Positions 1 through 7,875 of a DNA stretch of 64,000 nt are shown here, piece after piece; position 1 is the first letter of the stretch, and each line of letters begins with the position of its first letter. The translations under genes and the position numbers were made by a program. The notes beneath the pieces are model-generated. The model saw only the letters and a program-made list of their open reading frames with translations, had not been told where the DNA came from and did not search any database. Origin of the DNA: Pseudomonas violetae (lineage in GTDB: Bacteria > Pseudomonadota > Gammaproteobacteria > Pseudomonadales > Pseudomonadaceae); the NCBI RefSeq assembly GCF_023072615.1, contig NZ_JAKNRW010000020.1:35665-99664 (forward strand), read 5' to 3'.

Positions 1-708
1 CTCAATACCCTCAAGCACCAGCCGGCGAAAATCGCAGCGATTGAAGGACACTGGGAAAACCATGGCGATGAGCCGACCCCGTTGATCCTGTTCGGCTGGC
101 CCGACATGAAAGCCGAGAAAACCAAATATGCGGTCGAGATTCCCTACCTGGGCAGCCTTATCCTTACGCACTCGCTGGACAAACAGGTCCCGGCGCTCAA
201 GGATTTCCCGCCTGAGGATCGGCCCAATTCAACCATCGTCTTCTGGTCGTTCCGGATCATGGTCGGCCTGGGCTTCCTGATGATCTTCACCGGTTTGTGG
301 AGCCTGTGGTTACGCAAGCGCGACAAGCTGTACACCTCACGTCCGTTCCTCTACCTGGCGTTGTGGATGGGGCCGTCCGGCCTGATCGCGATCCTTGCGG
401 GCTGGTTCACTACGGAAATTGGCCGTCAGCCGTGGGTGGTCTACGGCTTGATGCGCACCGCCGATGCCTCCTCAAACCACAGCTTCATACAGATGAGCAT
501 CACCCTGATCATGTTCGTCGTGGTGTATTTCGCCCTGTTCGGTGCCGGCCTTGGCTACATGATGCGCCTGGTGCGCAAAGGACCGAAGATCGACGAAGGC
601 AAGGAAACCAACGACGGTGGTCCTGGCAAGCAACGCACACCAGCGCGTCCGCTGTCGGCAGCTGACGACAGTGCCGACAACGACCACAGCCTGACCAAGG
701 AGATTTGA
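1..708 (+). CDS. cioA: Cytochrome bd-type quinol oxidase subunit I, 3' part (CioA/CydA family)
   Basis: The gene starts before the window; 235 C-terminal codons are visible in frame 1, ending in TGA. Subunit I carries the haems and the quinol site of the bd-type (cyanide-insensitive) terminal oxidase in the inner membrane. The visible part begins with the conserved KHQPAK...EGHWE segment, then shows three hydrophobic helices and the family motif GRQPW followed by RT in the loop between the last two. The tail (about 40 residues) is polar and charged, rich in D, E and K. cioB follows after 3 nt, so the two are co-translated. The Cio name rather than CydA is chosen from the Pseudomonas context and the short partner subunit; the Q-loop that would separate the types lies outside the window. 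Confidence 0.9.
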   Translation, partial: LNTLKHQPAKIAAIEGHWENHGDEPTPLILFGWPDMKAEKTKYAVEIPYLGSLILTHSLDKQVPALKDFPPEDRPNSTIVFWSFRIMVGLGFLMIFTGLWSLWLRKRDKLYTSRPFLYLALWMGPSGLIAILAGWFTTEIGRQPWVVYGLMRTADASSNHSFIQMSITLIMFVVVYFALFGAGLGYMMRLVRKGPKIDEGKETNDGGPGKQRTPARPLSAADDSADNDHSLTKEI

Positions 709-711
709 GTC

Positions 712-1719
712 ATGGGTATTGATCTTCCGCTGATCTGGGCCGTGATCATCATCTTCGGCATCATGATGTACGTGGTCATGGACGGTTTTGACCTGGGCAT
801 CGGCATCCTCTTCCCCTTCATCCCGGGCAAGGTCGACCGCGACGTGATGATGAACACCGTCGCGCCGGTCTGGGACGGCAACGAAACCTGGCTGGTTCTG
901 GGCGGCGCAGCGTTGTTCGGCGCGTTTCCACTGGCCTATTCGGTGGTGTTATCGGCGTTGTACCTGCCGCTGATTTTCATGCTGATGGGCCTGATCTTCC
1001 GCGGAGTAGCGTTCGAATTCCGTTTCAAGGCCAAGGATCACAAGCGCCACCTGTGGGACAAGGCGTTCATCGGCGGGTCGGTGGCGGCAACGTTTTTCCA
1101 GGGGGTTGCACTCGGCGCGTTCATCGATGGTTTGCCGGTGGTCAACCGGCAATTCGCCGGTGGCTCGCTGGATTGGCTGACACCGTTCACCCTGTTCTGC
1201 GGCGCGGCACTGGTAGTCGCTTATGCGCTGCTCGGTTGCACCTGGCTGATCATGAAGACCGAAGGCAAGTTGCAGGAACAGATGCACAACCTCGCGCGCC
1301 CCTTGGCTTTCGTGCTGCTGGCGGTGATCGGTATCGTCAGCATCTGGACTCCGCTGGCGCATCCCGAGATCGCCTCGCGCTGGTTCACTTTGCCGAACCT
1401 GTTCTGGTTCCTGCCGGTGCCGATCCTGGTACTGGTGACGATGTACGGATTGATTCGTGCTGTGGCGCGCAACGCCAACTACATGCCGTTCCTGCTGACG
1501 CTGGTGCTGATTTTCCTTGGCTACAGCGGTCTGGGAATCAGCCTGTGGCCGAACATCGTGCCGCCGTCGATCTCGATCTGGGACGCTGCCGCACCGCCGC
1601 AGAGCCAGGGCTTCATGCTGGTGGGTACACTGTTCATCATTCCGTTTATCCTGGGCTACACCTTCTGGAGCTATTACGTGTTCCGCGGCAAGGTCACCCA
1701 CGAGGATGGCTATCACTAG
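712..1719 (+). CDS. cioB: Cytochrome bd-type quinol oxidase subunit II (CioB/CydB family)
   Basis: This 335-residue polytopic membrane protein is the second subunit of the quinol oxidase. The N-terminus has the typical FGIMMYVVMDGFDLG helix, followed by the WDGNETWLVLGG motif that marks subunit II, and then further transmembrane helices to a short basic C-terminus. The length fits the Cio/CydB family (about 335-380). The ATG lies 3 nt after the cioA stop. A REP palindrome and a small membrane protein gene follow, which may be a third subunit of the same operon. Identification by motif is strong; the CioB versus CydB choice follows the Pseudomonas context. Confidence 0.93.
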   Translation: MGIDLPLIWAVIIIFGIMMYVVMDGFDLGIGILFPFIPGKVDRDVMMNTVAPVWDGNETWLVLGGAALFGAFPLAYSVVLSALYLPLIFMLMGLIFRGVAFEFRFKAKDHKRHLWDKAFIGGSVAATFFQGVALGAFIDGLPVVNRQFAGGSLDWLTPFTLFCGAALVVAYALLGCTWLIMKTEGKLQEQMHNLARPLAFVLLAVIGIVSIWTPLAHPEIASRWFTLPNLFWFLPVPILVLVTMYGLIRAVARNANYMPFLLTLVLIFLGYSGLGISLWPNIVPPSISIWDAAAPPQSQGFMLVGTLFIIPFILGYTFWSYYVFRGKVTHEDGYH

Positions 1720-1723
1720 GGCT

Positions 1724-1750
1724 TGTGGGAGCAGAGCTTGCTCGCGATGG
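1724..1750 (+). repeat. Single REP palindrome between cioB and the small downstream gene
   Basis: The segment reads TGTGGGAGCAGAGCTTGCTC and runs on to GCGATGG. It matches the REP consensus found repeatedly in this window (family B). It stands alone here, unlike the paired copies elsewhere. The next bases contain a second small inverted repeat, GATGGCG facing CGCCATC. Confidence 0.75.
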
Positions 1751-1794
1751 CGTCGTTTAAGGCGCCATCAACCTTGAGAAGGAGGGTTAAAGTC

Positions 1795-1962
1795 ATGACG
1801 GGTAAACATTCATTGCAGGAAATCGAAGCGGCGGAGAAGAAGCCGCTATGGCAGAGGTTGGGCTGGCTGGCAATGATCTGGGTCGGTAGCGTGGGTGCAT
1901 TGTTCATCGTCGCAAGCCTGATGCGCATGTTCATGAACGCTGCCGGCTTGAGCACGCATTGA
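1795..1962 (+). CDS. Small single-helix membrane protein, DUF2474-like, probable Cio accessory subunit
   Basis: This is a 55-residue protein with a charged N-terminus (EIEAAEKKPLWQRLGW) and one transmembrane helix at about residues 25-45. I chose the ATG at 1795 because a strong GAGAAGGAGGG ribosome-binding site sits just upstream; the longer open frame would run through the REP. Small one-helix proteins at the end of bd oxidase operons (CydX in enterobacteria) stabilise the complex. By position and topology this protein is likely to do the same for CioAB, but that role is inferred. An intrinsic terminator follows directly. Confidence 0.8.
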   Translation: MTGKHSLQEIEAAEKKPLWQRLGWLAMIWVGSVGALFIVASLMRMFMNAAGLSTH

Positions 1963-1972
1963 TACGTCGCAT

Positions 1973-2003
1973 AAAAAAACCTCCTGATGTGGAGGTTTTT
2001 TTT
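1973..2003. terminator. Bidirectional intrinsic terminator between cio operon and rlmG
   Basis: The hairpin CCTCC-TGATGT-GGAGG is flanked by A7 on the left and T8 on the right, so it can act on both strands. It separates the convergent cio operon and rlmG, whose stop lies 8 nt further on. Confidence 0.9.
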
Positions 2004-2010
2004 GCCCGGA

Positions 2011-3135
2011 TTATTTGCGCGCTTTGAGAATCACGAACTTTGGCGTCGCTGCCACCTGTTCGACTCCGCGGAACAGCCGCGCCAGTTTGCTGTGATAGCT
2101 CAGGTGACGATTGCCCACGATGTACAACGCGCCACCCACCACCAGCGCCTCCCGGGCCTGCTGGAACATGCGCCAGGCGAGGAAATCCCCGACGACTTGT
2201 TGCTGGTGAAAAGGGGGATTGCACAGCACCACATCAAGCGACTGCGGTGCCTGTTCGGCCAAGCCATCGCCGGCGCGCACTATCACTTCTCGATCACCCA
2301 GCGCCGCACGCCAGTTTTCGTTCGCCGATTGCACTGCCATGAACGACTCGTCGACCAGCGTGTAATGCGCTTCAGGGTTTTGCAGTGCGCTTGCGATGGC
2401 CAACACGCCGTTGCCACAGCCCAGGTCCGCGACCCGCGCTGTCCCGAGATTCGTCGGCAAATGCGCAAGAAAGGCACGGGTACCGATGTCGAGGCCTTCG
2501 CGGCAGAACACGTTGGCGTGGTTGAGCAGCTCGATAGCCGGCGCATCCATCTGATAACGGGTCGGGTAGGGCGACACAGCCGGTGGCTTGGGTTCTGCGG
2601 TAGCGACCAGCAGCCGGGCCTTCTTGACCGCCAACGAAGCCTGTACCGGGCCAATGTAACGTTCGAGCAGATCACCCGCCGCGCGGGGTAGATGCTTGAT
2701 CATGGCGGCGGCCACCACCTGGGCGCCAGGTGCCAGCTGTCCTTGAAGACGGATCAGTTGCTCTTCCAGCAGGGCCAGGGTTTTCGGGACCCGGATCAGC
2801 ACCTGATCGAACGGGCCGGCAAATGGTTGATGGGCCGGTACTTTCGGCACCGCATCAAAGGCATGACCATTGCGGAGCAGATTTTTTTCCAGGCCCTGAA
2901 ACGCCAGGAACGAGTCGCCGCTGCTGGTGACCTGAACGTTACCGATCAGGCTTGCAGCCAGCGCCCCGAAGCTGTCGTTGAGTACCAGGACCCGCGCCTG
3001 CGCAGCCGGTTGCAGTTGCGCCAAGTGATTGAGCAGGTACTCGTCAGCGGCATCAAATGCCTGCAACGGTTCGTTCGACTGTTCGGGCTGGCGGATCAGG
3101 TCGAGGCGGGCGAAAGGTGTTTCGAGCAAAGGCAT
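2011..3135 (-). CDS. rlmG: 23S rRNA (guanine-N2)-methyltransferase RlmG
   Basis: The protein has 374 residues and methylates G1835 of 23S rRNA using S-adenosylmethionine. The architecture is a duplicated methyltransferase fold: a degenerate N-terminal half and an active C-terminal half with the SAM motif LGCGNGVLAIA (about residue 235-245) and the catalytic motif NPPFHQ (about 305). I chose the start at 3135 (MPLLETPFARLDLIRQP) because 374 residues is the family length; the open frame extends 34 codons further without a homologous look. It converges on the cio operon and follows the LuxR gene on the same strand with a gap of about 160 nt. Confidence 0.92.
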   Translation of the reverse strand: MPLLETPFARLDLIRQPEQSNEPLQAFDAADEYLLNHLAQLQPAAQARVLVLNDSFGALAASLIGNVQVTSSGDSFLAFQGLEKNLLRNGHAFDAVPKVPAHQPFAGPFDQVLIRVPKTLALLEEQLIRLQGQLAPGAQVVAAAMIKHLPRAAGDLLERYIGPVQASLAVKKARLLVATAEPKPPAVSPYPTRYQMDAPAIELLNHANVFCREGLDIGTRAFLAHLPTNLGTARVADLGCGNGVLAIASALQNPEAHYTLVDESFMAVQSANENWRAALGDREVIVRAGDGLAEQAPQSLDVVLCNPPFHQQQVVGDFLAWRMFQQAREALVVGGALYIVGNRHLSYHSKLARLFRGVEQVAATPKFVILKARK

Positions 3136-3292
3136 GGGGCGTGGCTCTTGGTGATCAACGGGGTTCCCGCCGCCAAGGGCCTGTTGCGGGCTGATCCGGC
3201 CGAGTGTACTGCGCCATGCGGGTCTGCACGTCATCACTCAGGAAGGACCGCAAATGGTACTTTTTTTTCTTCAGAATTACTCGTGGCATTTT

Positions 3293-4021
3293 TCAGCTAA
3301 CGGTTGAAGGCGCGAGGAACCCCGCTGTGATTGCGGCAATCACTGCGGAAATCTTGTTGCTGACACCCAGCTTTGTCATTGCGGCCTGTACGTGAAAATT
3401 GACCGTTCGAGCAGTCACGTTGAGGATTCGTGCGGTTTCTCCTGCGGTCTTGCCCGCCGCAGCCAGGCGCAGGACATCGATCTCACGGACCGACAAATGC
3501 GGCAATGACGGCTTAGACTGCTTTGGGAGGGTTTGCGCGACCAGCGTATGCAGATGACGCCCAATGAACATCGAGAAGCCAACTTTCTCGTATAGCTCGA
3601 AAGCCGTGAGGGGGTAATGGCTACGGGTCATGCTCAAGGTGCTGCACAGTCCGTTCTCTTCATCAATGAACGACTGTGACCAGCCGTGCTGAAGGCCATG
3701 GTGCTCAAGCGCGTCCCATACCCATGGAGTCCGGGAAAAAAGCTCTTCAGTCCAGACCATGGGTAACATTGTATGATTGCAATGAGCCACTATTGGATCG
3801 CGATGTTCACCACCTTCCTGATCGCATCTCAAGTTCCAGCTCGTTGGATAGTTGTCAAAGCCGGCCAGTTGCGACGGCGCCTTGCTATTCAAGTAACTGA
3901 CTGAAAAGGCACAAAATTTGAAACCGATGTTGTTGATGAATTGCAGCGACAAGTCATACGCAGTCCGGGTTTCAGTTGTCAGTGTAAGTCGTTTCAGTTG
4001 GGACTCTTTCCACGGTTCCAT
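3293..4021 (-). CDS. LuxR-family solo transcriptional regulator with autoinducer-binding domain (PpoR-like)
   Basis: The protein has 242 residues. The N-terminal autoinducer-binding fold covers about residues 20-165, and a LuxR-type helix-turn-helix follows (LSVREIDVLRLAAAGKT, then TARTVNFH; about 177-235) for DNA binding. Aligned to TraR by the YP-x2-W, DP-I-V and P-x2-W blocks, W62, D75 and W90 match the ligand-pocket residues W57, D70 and W85, but the position of Y61 is Cys66. The start at 4021 has a GGAG site 7 nt upstream. No LuxI-type synthase is visible in the window, so this is a solo receptor. It is divergent from fpr and near mscL and radA; as I recall, the orphan regulator PpoR of P. 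putida has this context. Ligand unknown. Confidence 0.85.
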   Translation of the reverse strand: MEPWKESQLKRLTLTTETRTAYDLSLQFINNIGFKFCAFSVSYLNSKAPSQLAGFDNYPTSWNLRCDQEGGEHRDPIVAHCNHTMLPMVWTEELFSRTPWVWDALEHHGLQHGWSQSFIDEENGLCSTLSMTRSHYPLTAFELYEKVGFSMFIGRHLHTLVAQTLPKQSKPSLPHLSVREIDVLRLAAAGKTAGETARILNVTARTVNFHVQAAMTKLGVSNKISAVIAAITAGFLAPSTVS

Positions 4022-4332
4022 AGTGAATCTCCGGGCACAAGTCGGATAGGGGGGGCTTTTGGATCCGAGATCCGGCACGTTGCAGAGTGTAGGATTATTC
4101 CTTCAGAGATGCCGATAATATTTTGACGCGATTAGACCATAATTTAACTAGATTGGTTCTAATACAGTTTGGAGTTTTCTCAAGTTAATTAAATGTCATG
4201 CCTCATGTGAAGAGTGTTTAACCAGCGGGTTAAACACATTGCTAGTGTTCCGTTTAAAGTCATTGCAAATCGTCGGTGTTTAATTGCGCCGCTTTGCGGG
4301 AAACTGAAGCTCTCTGTGGAATGGAGCGACAC
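4022..4332. promoter_or_regulatory. Divergent promoter region of the LuxR regulator and fpr
   Basis: This 311-nt non-coding gap separates two divergent start codons and is visibly AT-rich in its middle (about 4090-4200). It holds the perfect inverted repeat at 4214-4237 described separately and a further GTGTTTAA copy at 4276-4283. No open frame with a plausible ribosome-binding site is present. Confidence 0.7.
4214..4237. promoter_or_regulatory. Perfect 10-bp inverted repeat, candidate operator
   Basis: The arms GTGTTTAACC and GGTTAAACAC are perfectly complementary with the 4-base spacer AGCG. The centre is about 107 nt upstream of the fpr ATG. No T-run follows, so it is not a terminator; a dyad operator for the adjacent LuxR protein or another regulator is the simplest reading. 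It does not match the classical lux-box consensus. Confidence 0.6.
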
Positions 4333-5109
4333 ATGACTGCCAGTGCAGAAAAATTTACCCGCCAGACCTTGCTCAGTGTTCAACCCCTGACTCCGAATCT
4401 GTTCACCTTGCGCACCACGAGGGATCCCGGGTTCCGCTTTGGAGCGGGGCAGTTCGCCCGCCTTGGCGTGACTAAGGCCGACGGCAGCACGGTGTGGCGT
4501 GCGTATTCGATGGTGTCCTCGCCCCACGACGAGTTTCTCGAATTTTTTTCCATCGTGGTGCCCAATGGCGAATTCACCAGTGAGCTGAGCCGGCTTGTAG
4601 AAGGGGACTCGCTGTTGATCGACCGCCAGGCGTTCGGCTACCTGACACTCGATCGTTTTGTCGACGGGCGAGACCTCTGGTTACTGGCAACCGGCACCGG
4701 CGTCGCGCCGTTCCTGTCGATCCTGCAGGACTTTGAGGTGTGGGAGAAGTTTGAACGAATCGTCCTGGTCTATAGCGTACGAGAAGCCGCAGAGCTGGCG
4801 TATCAGGAGCTGATCGCCGGGTTGGCGCAGCGTGACTACTTGGCGGAATATGCGCACAAGCTGCAGTTCATCCCCATTGTCACGCGTGAGTCCCACGCGG
4901 GCGCTCTGAATGGGCGAATCACGACACTGATCGAAAGTGGAGAACTTGAGGGCGCGGCGGGGCTGACTCTCAAGCCGGAACACTCGAGGGTGATGCTTTG
5001 CGGCAACCCGCAAATGATTGATGACACGCGTCAACTACTCAAACACAGAGGCATGCATCTGAGCCTGAGCCGGCGCCCCGGGCAAGTGGCGGTGGAAACC
5101 TACTGGTAA
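4333..5109 (+). CDS. fpr: Ferredoxin/flavodoxin-NADP+ reductase
   Basis: This 258-residue FAD enzyme passes electrons between NADPH and ferredoxin or flavodoxin, supporting Fe-S cluster biogenesis and the oxidative stress response in the cytoplasm. Visible motifs are the FAD-binding RAYSMVSSP block (about residue 56-64), the NADP-binding GTGVAPFLSI segment (about 120), the second nucleotide block MLCGNPQM, and the C-terminal VAVETYW. The start at 4333 (MTASAEKF) has GGAG 7 nt upstream and gives the usual family length. It is divergent from the LuxR gene and ends at a terminator shared with mscL. Confidence 0.95.
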   Translation: MTASAEKFTRQTLLSVQPLTPNLFTLRTTRDPGFRFGAGQFARLGVTKADGSTVWRAYSMVSSPHDEFLEFFSIVVPNGEFTSELSRLVEGDSLLIDRQAFGYLTLDRFVDGRDLWLLATGTGVAPFLSILQDFEVWEKFERIVLVYSVREAAELAYQELIAGLAQRDYLAEYAHKLQFIPIVTRESHAGALNGRITTLIESGELEGAAGLTLKPEHSRVMLCGNPQMIDDTRQLLKHRGMHLSLSRRPGQVAVETYW

Positions 5110-5112
5110 TAG

Positions 5113-5138
5113 AACGGCGCCGAAAGGGCGCCGTTTTT
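5113..5138. terminator. Bidirectional terminator between fpr and mscL
   Basis: The stem ACGGCGCC / GGCGCCGT with loop GAAAG is followed by T5 on the plus strand. It lies between the convergent stops of fpr and mscL. Confidence 0.85.
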
Positions 5139-5142
5139 CTAT

Positions 5143-5568
5143 TTATTCCAGGTTCCGCGGCCGCTCGTTCTGTAATTTCAACAGATCACGAATCTCCCCG
5201 AGCAACATTTCTTCCTTGCTCGGAACAGGCGGCAGGGACGGGGCAACGGCTTCTTCGCGCTTCAGGCGGTTGATGGCTTTTACGCCCATGAAGATCGCGA
5301 AGGCGACGATGATGAAGTCGATCACGCTCTGAATGAACTTGCCATACGCCAGCATCACGGCGGGGGCGTCACCGACGGCAGCCTTGAGGGTGACGGCCAG
5401 GTCACTGAAATCAACACCTCCGATCAACAGGCCGAGCGGCGGCATGATCACATCGCCGACGAACGACGAAACTATCTTGCCAAAGGCCGCGCCGATGATG
5501 ATGCCGACCGCCATGTCGACCACATTTCCCTTGACCGCGAAGGCCTTGAACTCACTGATCACGCCCAT
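5143..5568 (-). CDS. mscL: Large-conductance mechanosensitive channel MscL
   Basis: This 141-residue inner-membrane channel opens under hypo-osmotic stress to release solutes. The N-terminus (MGVISEFKAFAVKGNVVDMAVG) and TM1 with the IIGAAFGKIVSSFVGD pore segment are characteristic. TM2 is VIDFIIVAFAIFMGVKAINRLKR, followed by a charged C-terminal bundle ending LLGEIRDLL. The start at 5568 gives the family length; the open frame extends 17 codons upstream without conservation. It is convergent with fpr. Confidence 0.97.
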   Translation of the reverse strand: MGVISEFKAFAVKGNVVDMAVGIIIGAAFGKIVSSFVGDVIMPPLGLLIGGVDFSDLAVTLKAAVGDAPAVMLAYGKFIQSVIDFIIVAFAIFMGVKAINRLKREEAVAPSLPPVPSKEEMLLGEIRDLLKLQNERPRNLE

Positions 5569-5993
5569 TGGTTGATTCCTTGTACAGATTGGTTGGTAGC
5601 CGCAGTGTAATTCAGCCATACGGATTTTGCTCGAAACGGCTGCTTTAGAGCTTGCCAGTAGTCGACCCGAGCGCTGGCGAAAAGTTTACAAAAAGCCCCG
5701 ATTGCTGGGCAGCCAACCTGTTGGTGCTTAGTACTGTCCCAGCGAGCTATTTCTCAACGTGCAGATTGAGCTAATAGATGGTCATTTGCCTTGTTGGCGT
5801 TCGTACTGTTGTTAGAGTGTTAAGTTGTACACGGAACATGCTAATAAAAAGGTTTTGTACAAGTTGGTAGATTGCAATTGAATGACATTAGGACGACTTG
5901 TCCGTAGGCAACTTAGGCGGTCACCTGTTCAATATTGTCGCGCGCTTATGGGTTCCAGCTGCGCTATCATCCCGGTTTTTGCCGGGAGTCAAG
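5569..5993. promoter_or_regulatory. Intergenic region between mscL and radA
   Basis: This 425-nt gap is without a convincing gene. It is divergent (mscL leftward, radA rightward), so it should hold both promoters. The part from about 5750 to 5890 is AT-rich and contains two TTGTAC sites, one inside the palindrome TTGTACAA (5855-5862). Just before radA, CCCGG (5971-5975) can pair with CCGGG (5982-5986), which overlaps the radA ribosome-binding site. Confidence 0.6.
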
Positions 5994-7361
5994 ATGGCCA
6001 AGGCCAAACGCATGTACGGCTGCACCGAGTGCGGCTCAACTTTCCCCAAGTGGGCCGGACAGTGCGGCGAGTGCGGCGCGTGGAACACCCTGACTGAAAC
6101 CATGGTCGAGAGCGGTGGGGCGGCACCACCCAGCGGTCGCACCGGGTGGACTGGCCAGCAAGCGCAAATCAAGACGCTGGCGGAAGTCAGTGTTGAAGAA
6201 ATCCCGCGATTCTCCACTGCGTCCAGCGAGCTCGATCGAGTCCTGGGCGGTGGACTGGTCGATGGTTCAGTGGTGTTGATCGGCGGTGATCCGGGTATCG
6301 GCAAGTCGACCATCCTCCTGCAGACCCTGTGCAATCTCGCCAAGAGCATGCCGGCGCTGTACGTCACCGGCGAGGAATCGCAGCAGCAAGTGGCCATGCG
6401 TGCCCGGCGCCTGGGATTGCCTCAGGATCAGTTACGCGTGATGACCGAGACCTGCATCGAAACCATCATCGCCACGGCCCGGGTGGAAAAACCCAAGGTC
6501 ATGGTGATTGACTCGATCCAGACGATTTTCACCGAGCAACTGCAGTCGGCCCCGGGCGGTGTGTCCCAGGTCCGGGAGAGCGCGGCATTGCTGGTCCGTT
6601 ATGCCAAGCAGAGTGGCACGGCGATTTTCCTGGTTGGCCACGTCACCAAAGAAGGCGCGCTGGCTGGTCCGCGTGTGCTGGAGCACATGGTCGACACCGT
6701 ACTGTATTTCGAGGGTGAATCCGATGGGCGCCTGCGCCTGTTGCGAGCGGTGAAAAACCGCTTTGGCGCAGTCAACGAGTTGGGCGTCTTCGGCATGACT
6801 GACAAGGGCCTCAAGGAAGTCTCCAACCCTTCGGCGATTTTTCTGACACGCGCCCAGGAAGAAGTGCCGGGCAGCGTGGTCATGGCGACATGGGAAGGGA
6901 CTCGGCCGATGCTGGTGGAAGTCCAGGCGCTGGTAGACGATAGCCATCTGGCCAACCCGCGCCGGGTGACCCTGGGCCTGGATCAGAACAGGCTCGCGAT
7001 GTTGCTCGCCGTGCTGCACCGCCATGGCGGTATTCCAACCCACGATCAGGATGTGTTCCTCAATGTGGTAGGCGGCGTGAAAGTGCTGGAAACCGCATCC
7101 GACCTGGCGTTAATGGCGGCGGTCATGTCCAGCTTGCGCAATCGCCCGTTGCCCCATGACCTGTTGGTATTCGGTGAGGTGGGGCTGTCCGGTGAAGTGC
7201 GTCCGGTGCCCAGCGGTCAGGAGCGCTTGAAGGAAGCGGCCAAGCACGGCTTTAAACGCGCCATCGTGCCCAAGGGTAATGCACCCAAGGAGGCACCGGC
7301 TGGGTTGCAGATTATCGCAGTGACTCGGCTGGAACAGGCGTTGGACGCTTTGTTCGAGTGA
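5994..7361 (+). CDS. radA: DNA repair and recombination protein RadA (Sms)
   Basis: This 455-residue RecA-like ATPase processes branched recombination intermediates. The domain order is a zinc finger with two C-x2-C pairs (CTEC...CGEC, about residues 10-28), a RecA-type core with Walker A GGDPGIGKST (about 95), the RadA-specific KNRFG motif (about 255), and a C-terminal Lon-protease-like domain without protease residues. The start at 5994 (MAKAKRMYGCTEC) follows GGGAG; the longer frame is not conserved. A PilZ gene lies convergent downstream, the same neighbour as PA4608 next to radA in PAO1 as I recall. Confidence 0.97.
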   Translation: MAKAKRMYGCTECGSTFPKWAGQCGECGAWNTLTETMVESGGAAPPSGRTGWTGQQAQIKTLAEVSVEEIPRFSTASSELDRVLGGGLVDGSVVLIGGDPGIGKSTILLQTLCNLAKSMPALYVTGEESQQQVAMRARRLGLPQDQLRVMTETCIETIIATARVEKPKVMVIDSIQTIFTEQLQSAPGGVSQVRESAALLVRYAKQSGTAIFLVGHVTKEGALAGPRVLEHMVDTVLYFEGESDGRLRLLRAVKNRFGAVNELGVFGMTDKGLKEVSNPSAIFLTRAQEEVPGSVVMATWEGTRPMLVEVQALVDDSHLANPRRVTLGLDQNRLAMLLAVLHRHGGIPTHDQDVFLNVVGGVKVLETASDLALMAAVMSSLRNRPLPHDLLVFGEVGLSGEVRPVPSGQERLKEAAKHGFKRAIVPKGNAPKEAPAGLQIIAVTRLEQALDALFE

Positions 7362-7384
7362 TCTTTCGGAATTAGGGACTTCCC

Positions 7385-7500
7385 TGTGGGAGCGAGCCGG
7401 CTCAGGAAAAACTTCACAACATTGCAGTTATCCAGGCACCTCGCGTAATCGTAGAAGTCCATCGCCCGAACGCCGCCCGGAGCAAGCTCGCTCCTAAAGG
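7385..7500. repeat. Degenerate REP pair between radA and the PilZ gene
   Basis: The left end TGTGGGAGCGAGCCGGCTC (7385-7403) resembles family B, while the right end GGAGCAAGCTCGCTCCTA (7479-7496) resembles family A in inverse orientation. Together they look like a decayed or hybrid REPIN in the convergent gap. Confidence 0.6.
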
Positions 7501-7506
7501 GGGGCG

Positions 7507-7875
7507 TCAGACTTCGATCAGTGCGCCCAGCTCTCGCTCCAGCTCCTGCGGATCTCCCAGGTTGAACTCGATCAACCGCCGCAGGCGCTCGATGGATTCC
7601 AGGCTGATGTGGCGGCAGACAAAACCCAGTTGCCCGCGCTCTTCATGGGTGAGCTGCACATCCATCTTGATCTCGACGTCATCGTTCAGATGAATTTCAA
7701 CGAAGAAATCCTGTTGCGAATCACCCAGCCAAGGCTCCGGACGCTCGATCAGCAATCCCTTGAGTGAAAGATCGATCAGCTTCACCGGCCAGATGGACTG
7801 CCCTTGGCCTAGCTCGGTTCTGGCGTCGAACGCAATACGTGTGAAGCGGCGGCGTTCGGCTGGTTGCTGGCTCAT
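7507..7875 (-). CDS. PilZ-domain c-di-GMP receptor (MapZ/PA4608-like)
   Basis: This 122-residue single-domain PilZ protein has both c-di-GMP-binding signatures: the N-terminal arginine motif RRRFTR (about residues 9-14) and DLSLKG (about 45-50). The start at 7875 (MSQQPAERRRF) puts the Arg motif near the N-terminus as in PA4608, a PilZ protein of similar size that as I recall binds the chemotaxis methyltransferase CheR1. Position beside radA supports orthology. The partner here is inferred, not seen; no che genes are in the window. The large c-di-GMP enzyme MorA lies 9 kb away. Confidence 0.88.
   Translation of the reverse strand: MSQQPAERRRFTRIAFDARTELGQGQSIWPVKLIDLSLKGLLIERPEPWLGDSQQDFFVEIHLNDDVEIKMDVQLTHEERGQLGFVCRHISLESIERLRRLIEFNLGDPQELERELGALIEV

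Noticed and set aside
4214..4237. Inverted repeat as an intrinsic terminator
   Set aside because: No T-run on either strand and it lies between divergent starts, so an operator is more likely.
5898..5993. Extended N-terminus of radA from an ATG at 5898
   Set aside because: The added 32 residues show no conservation, while the ATG at 5994 has a good ribosome-binding site and starts at the zinc finger.
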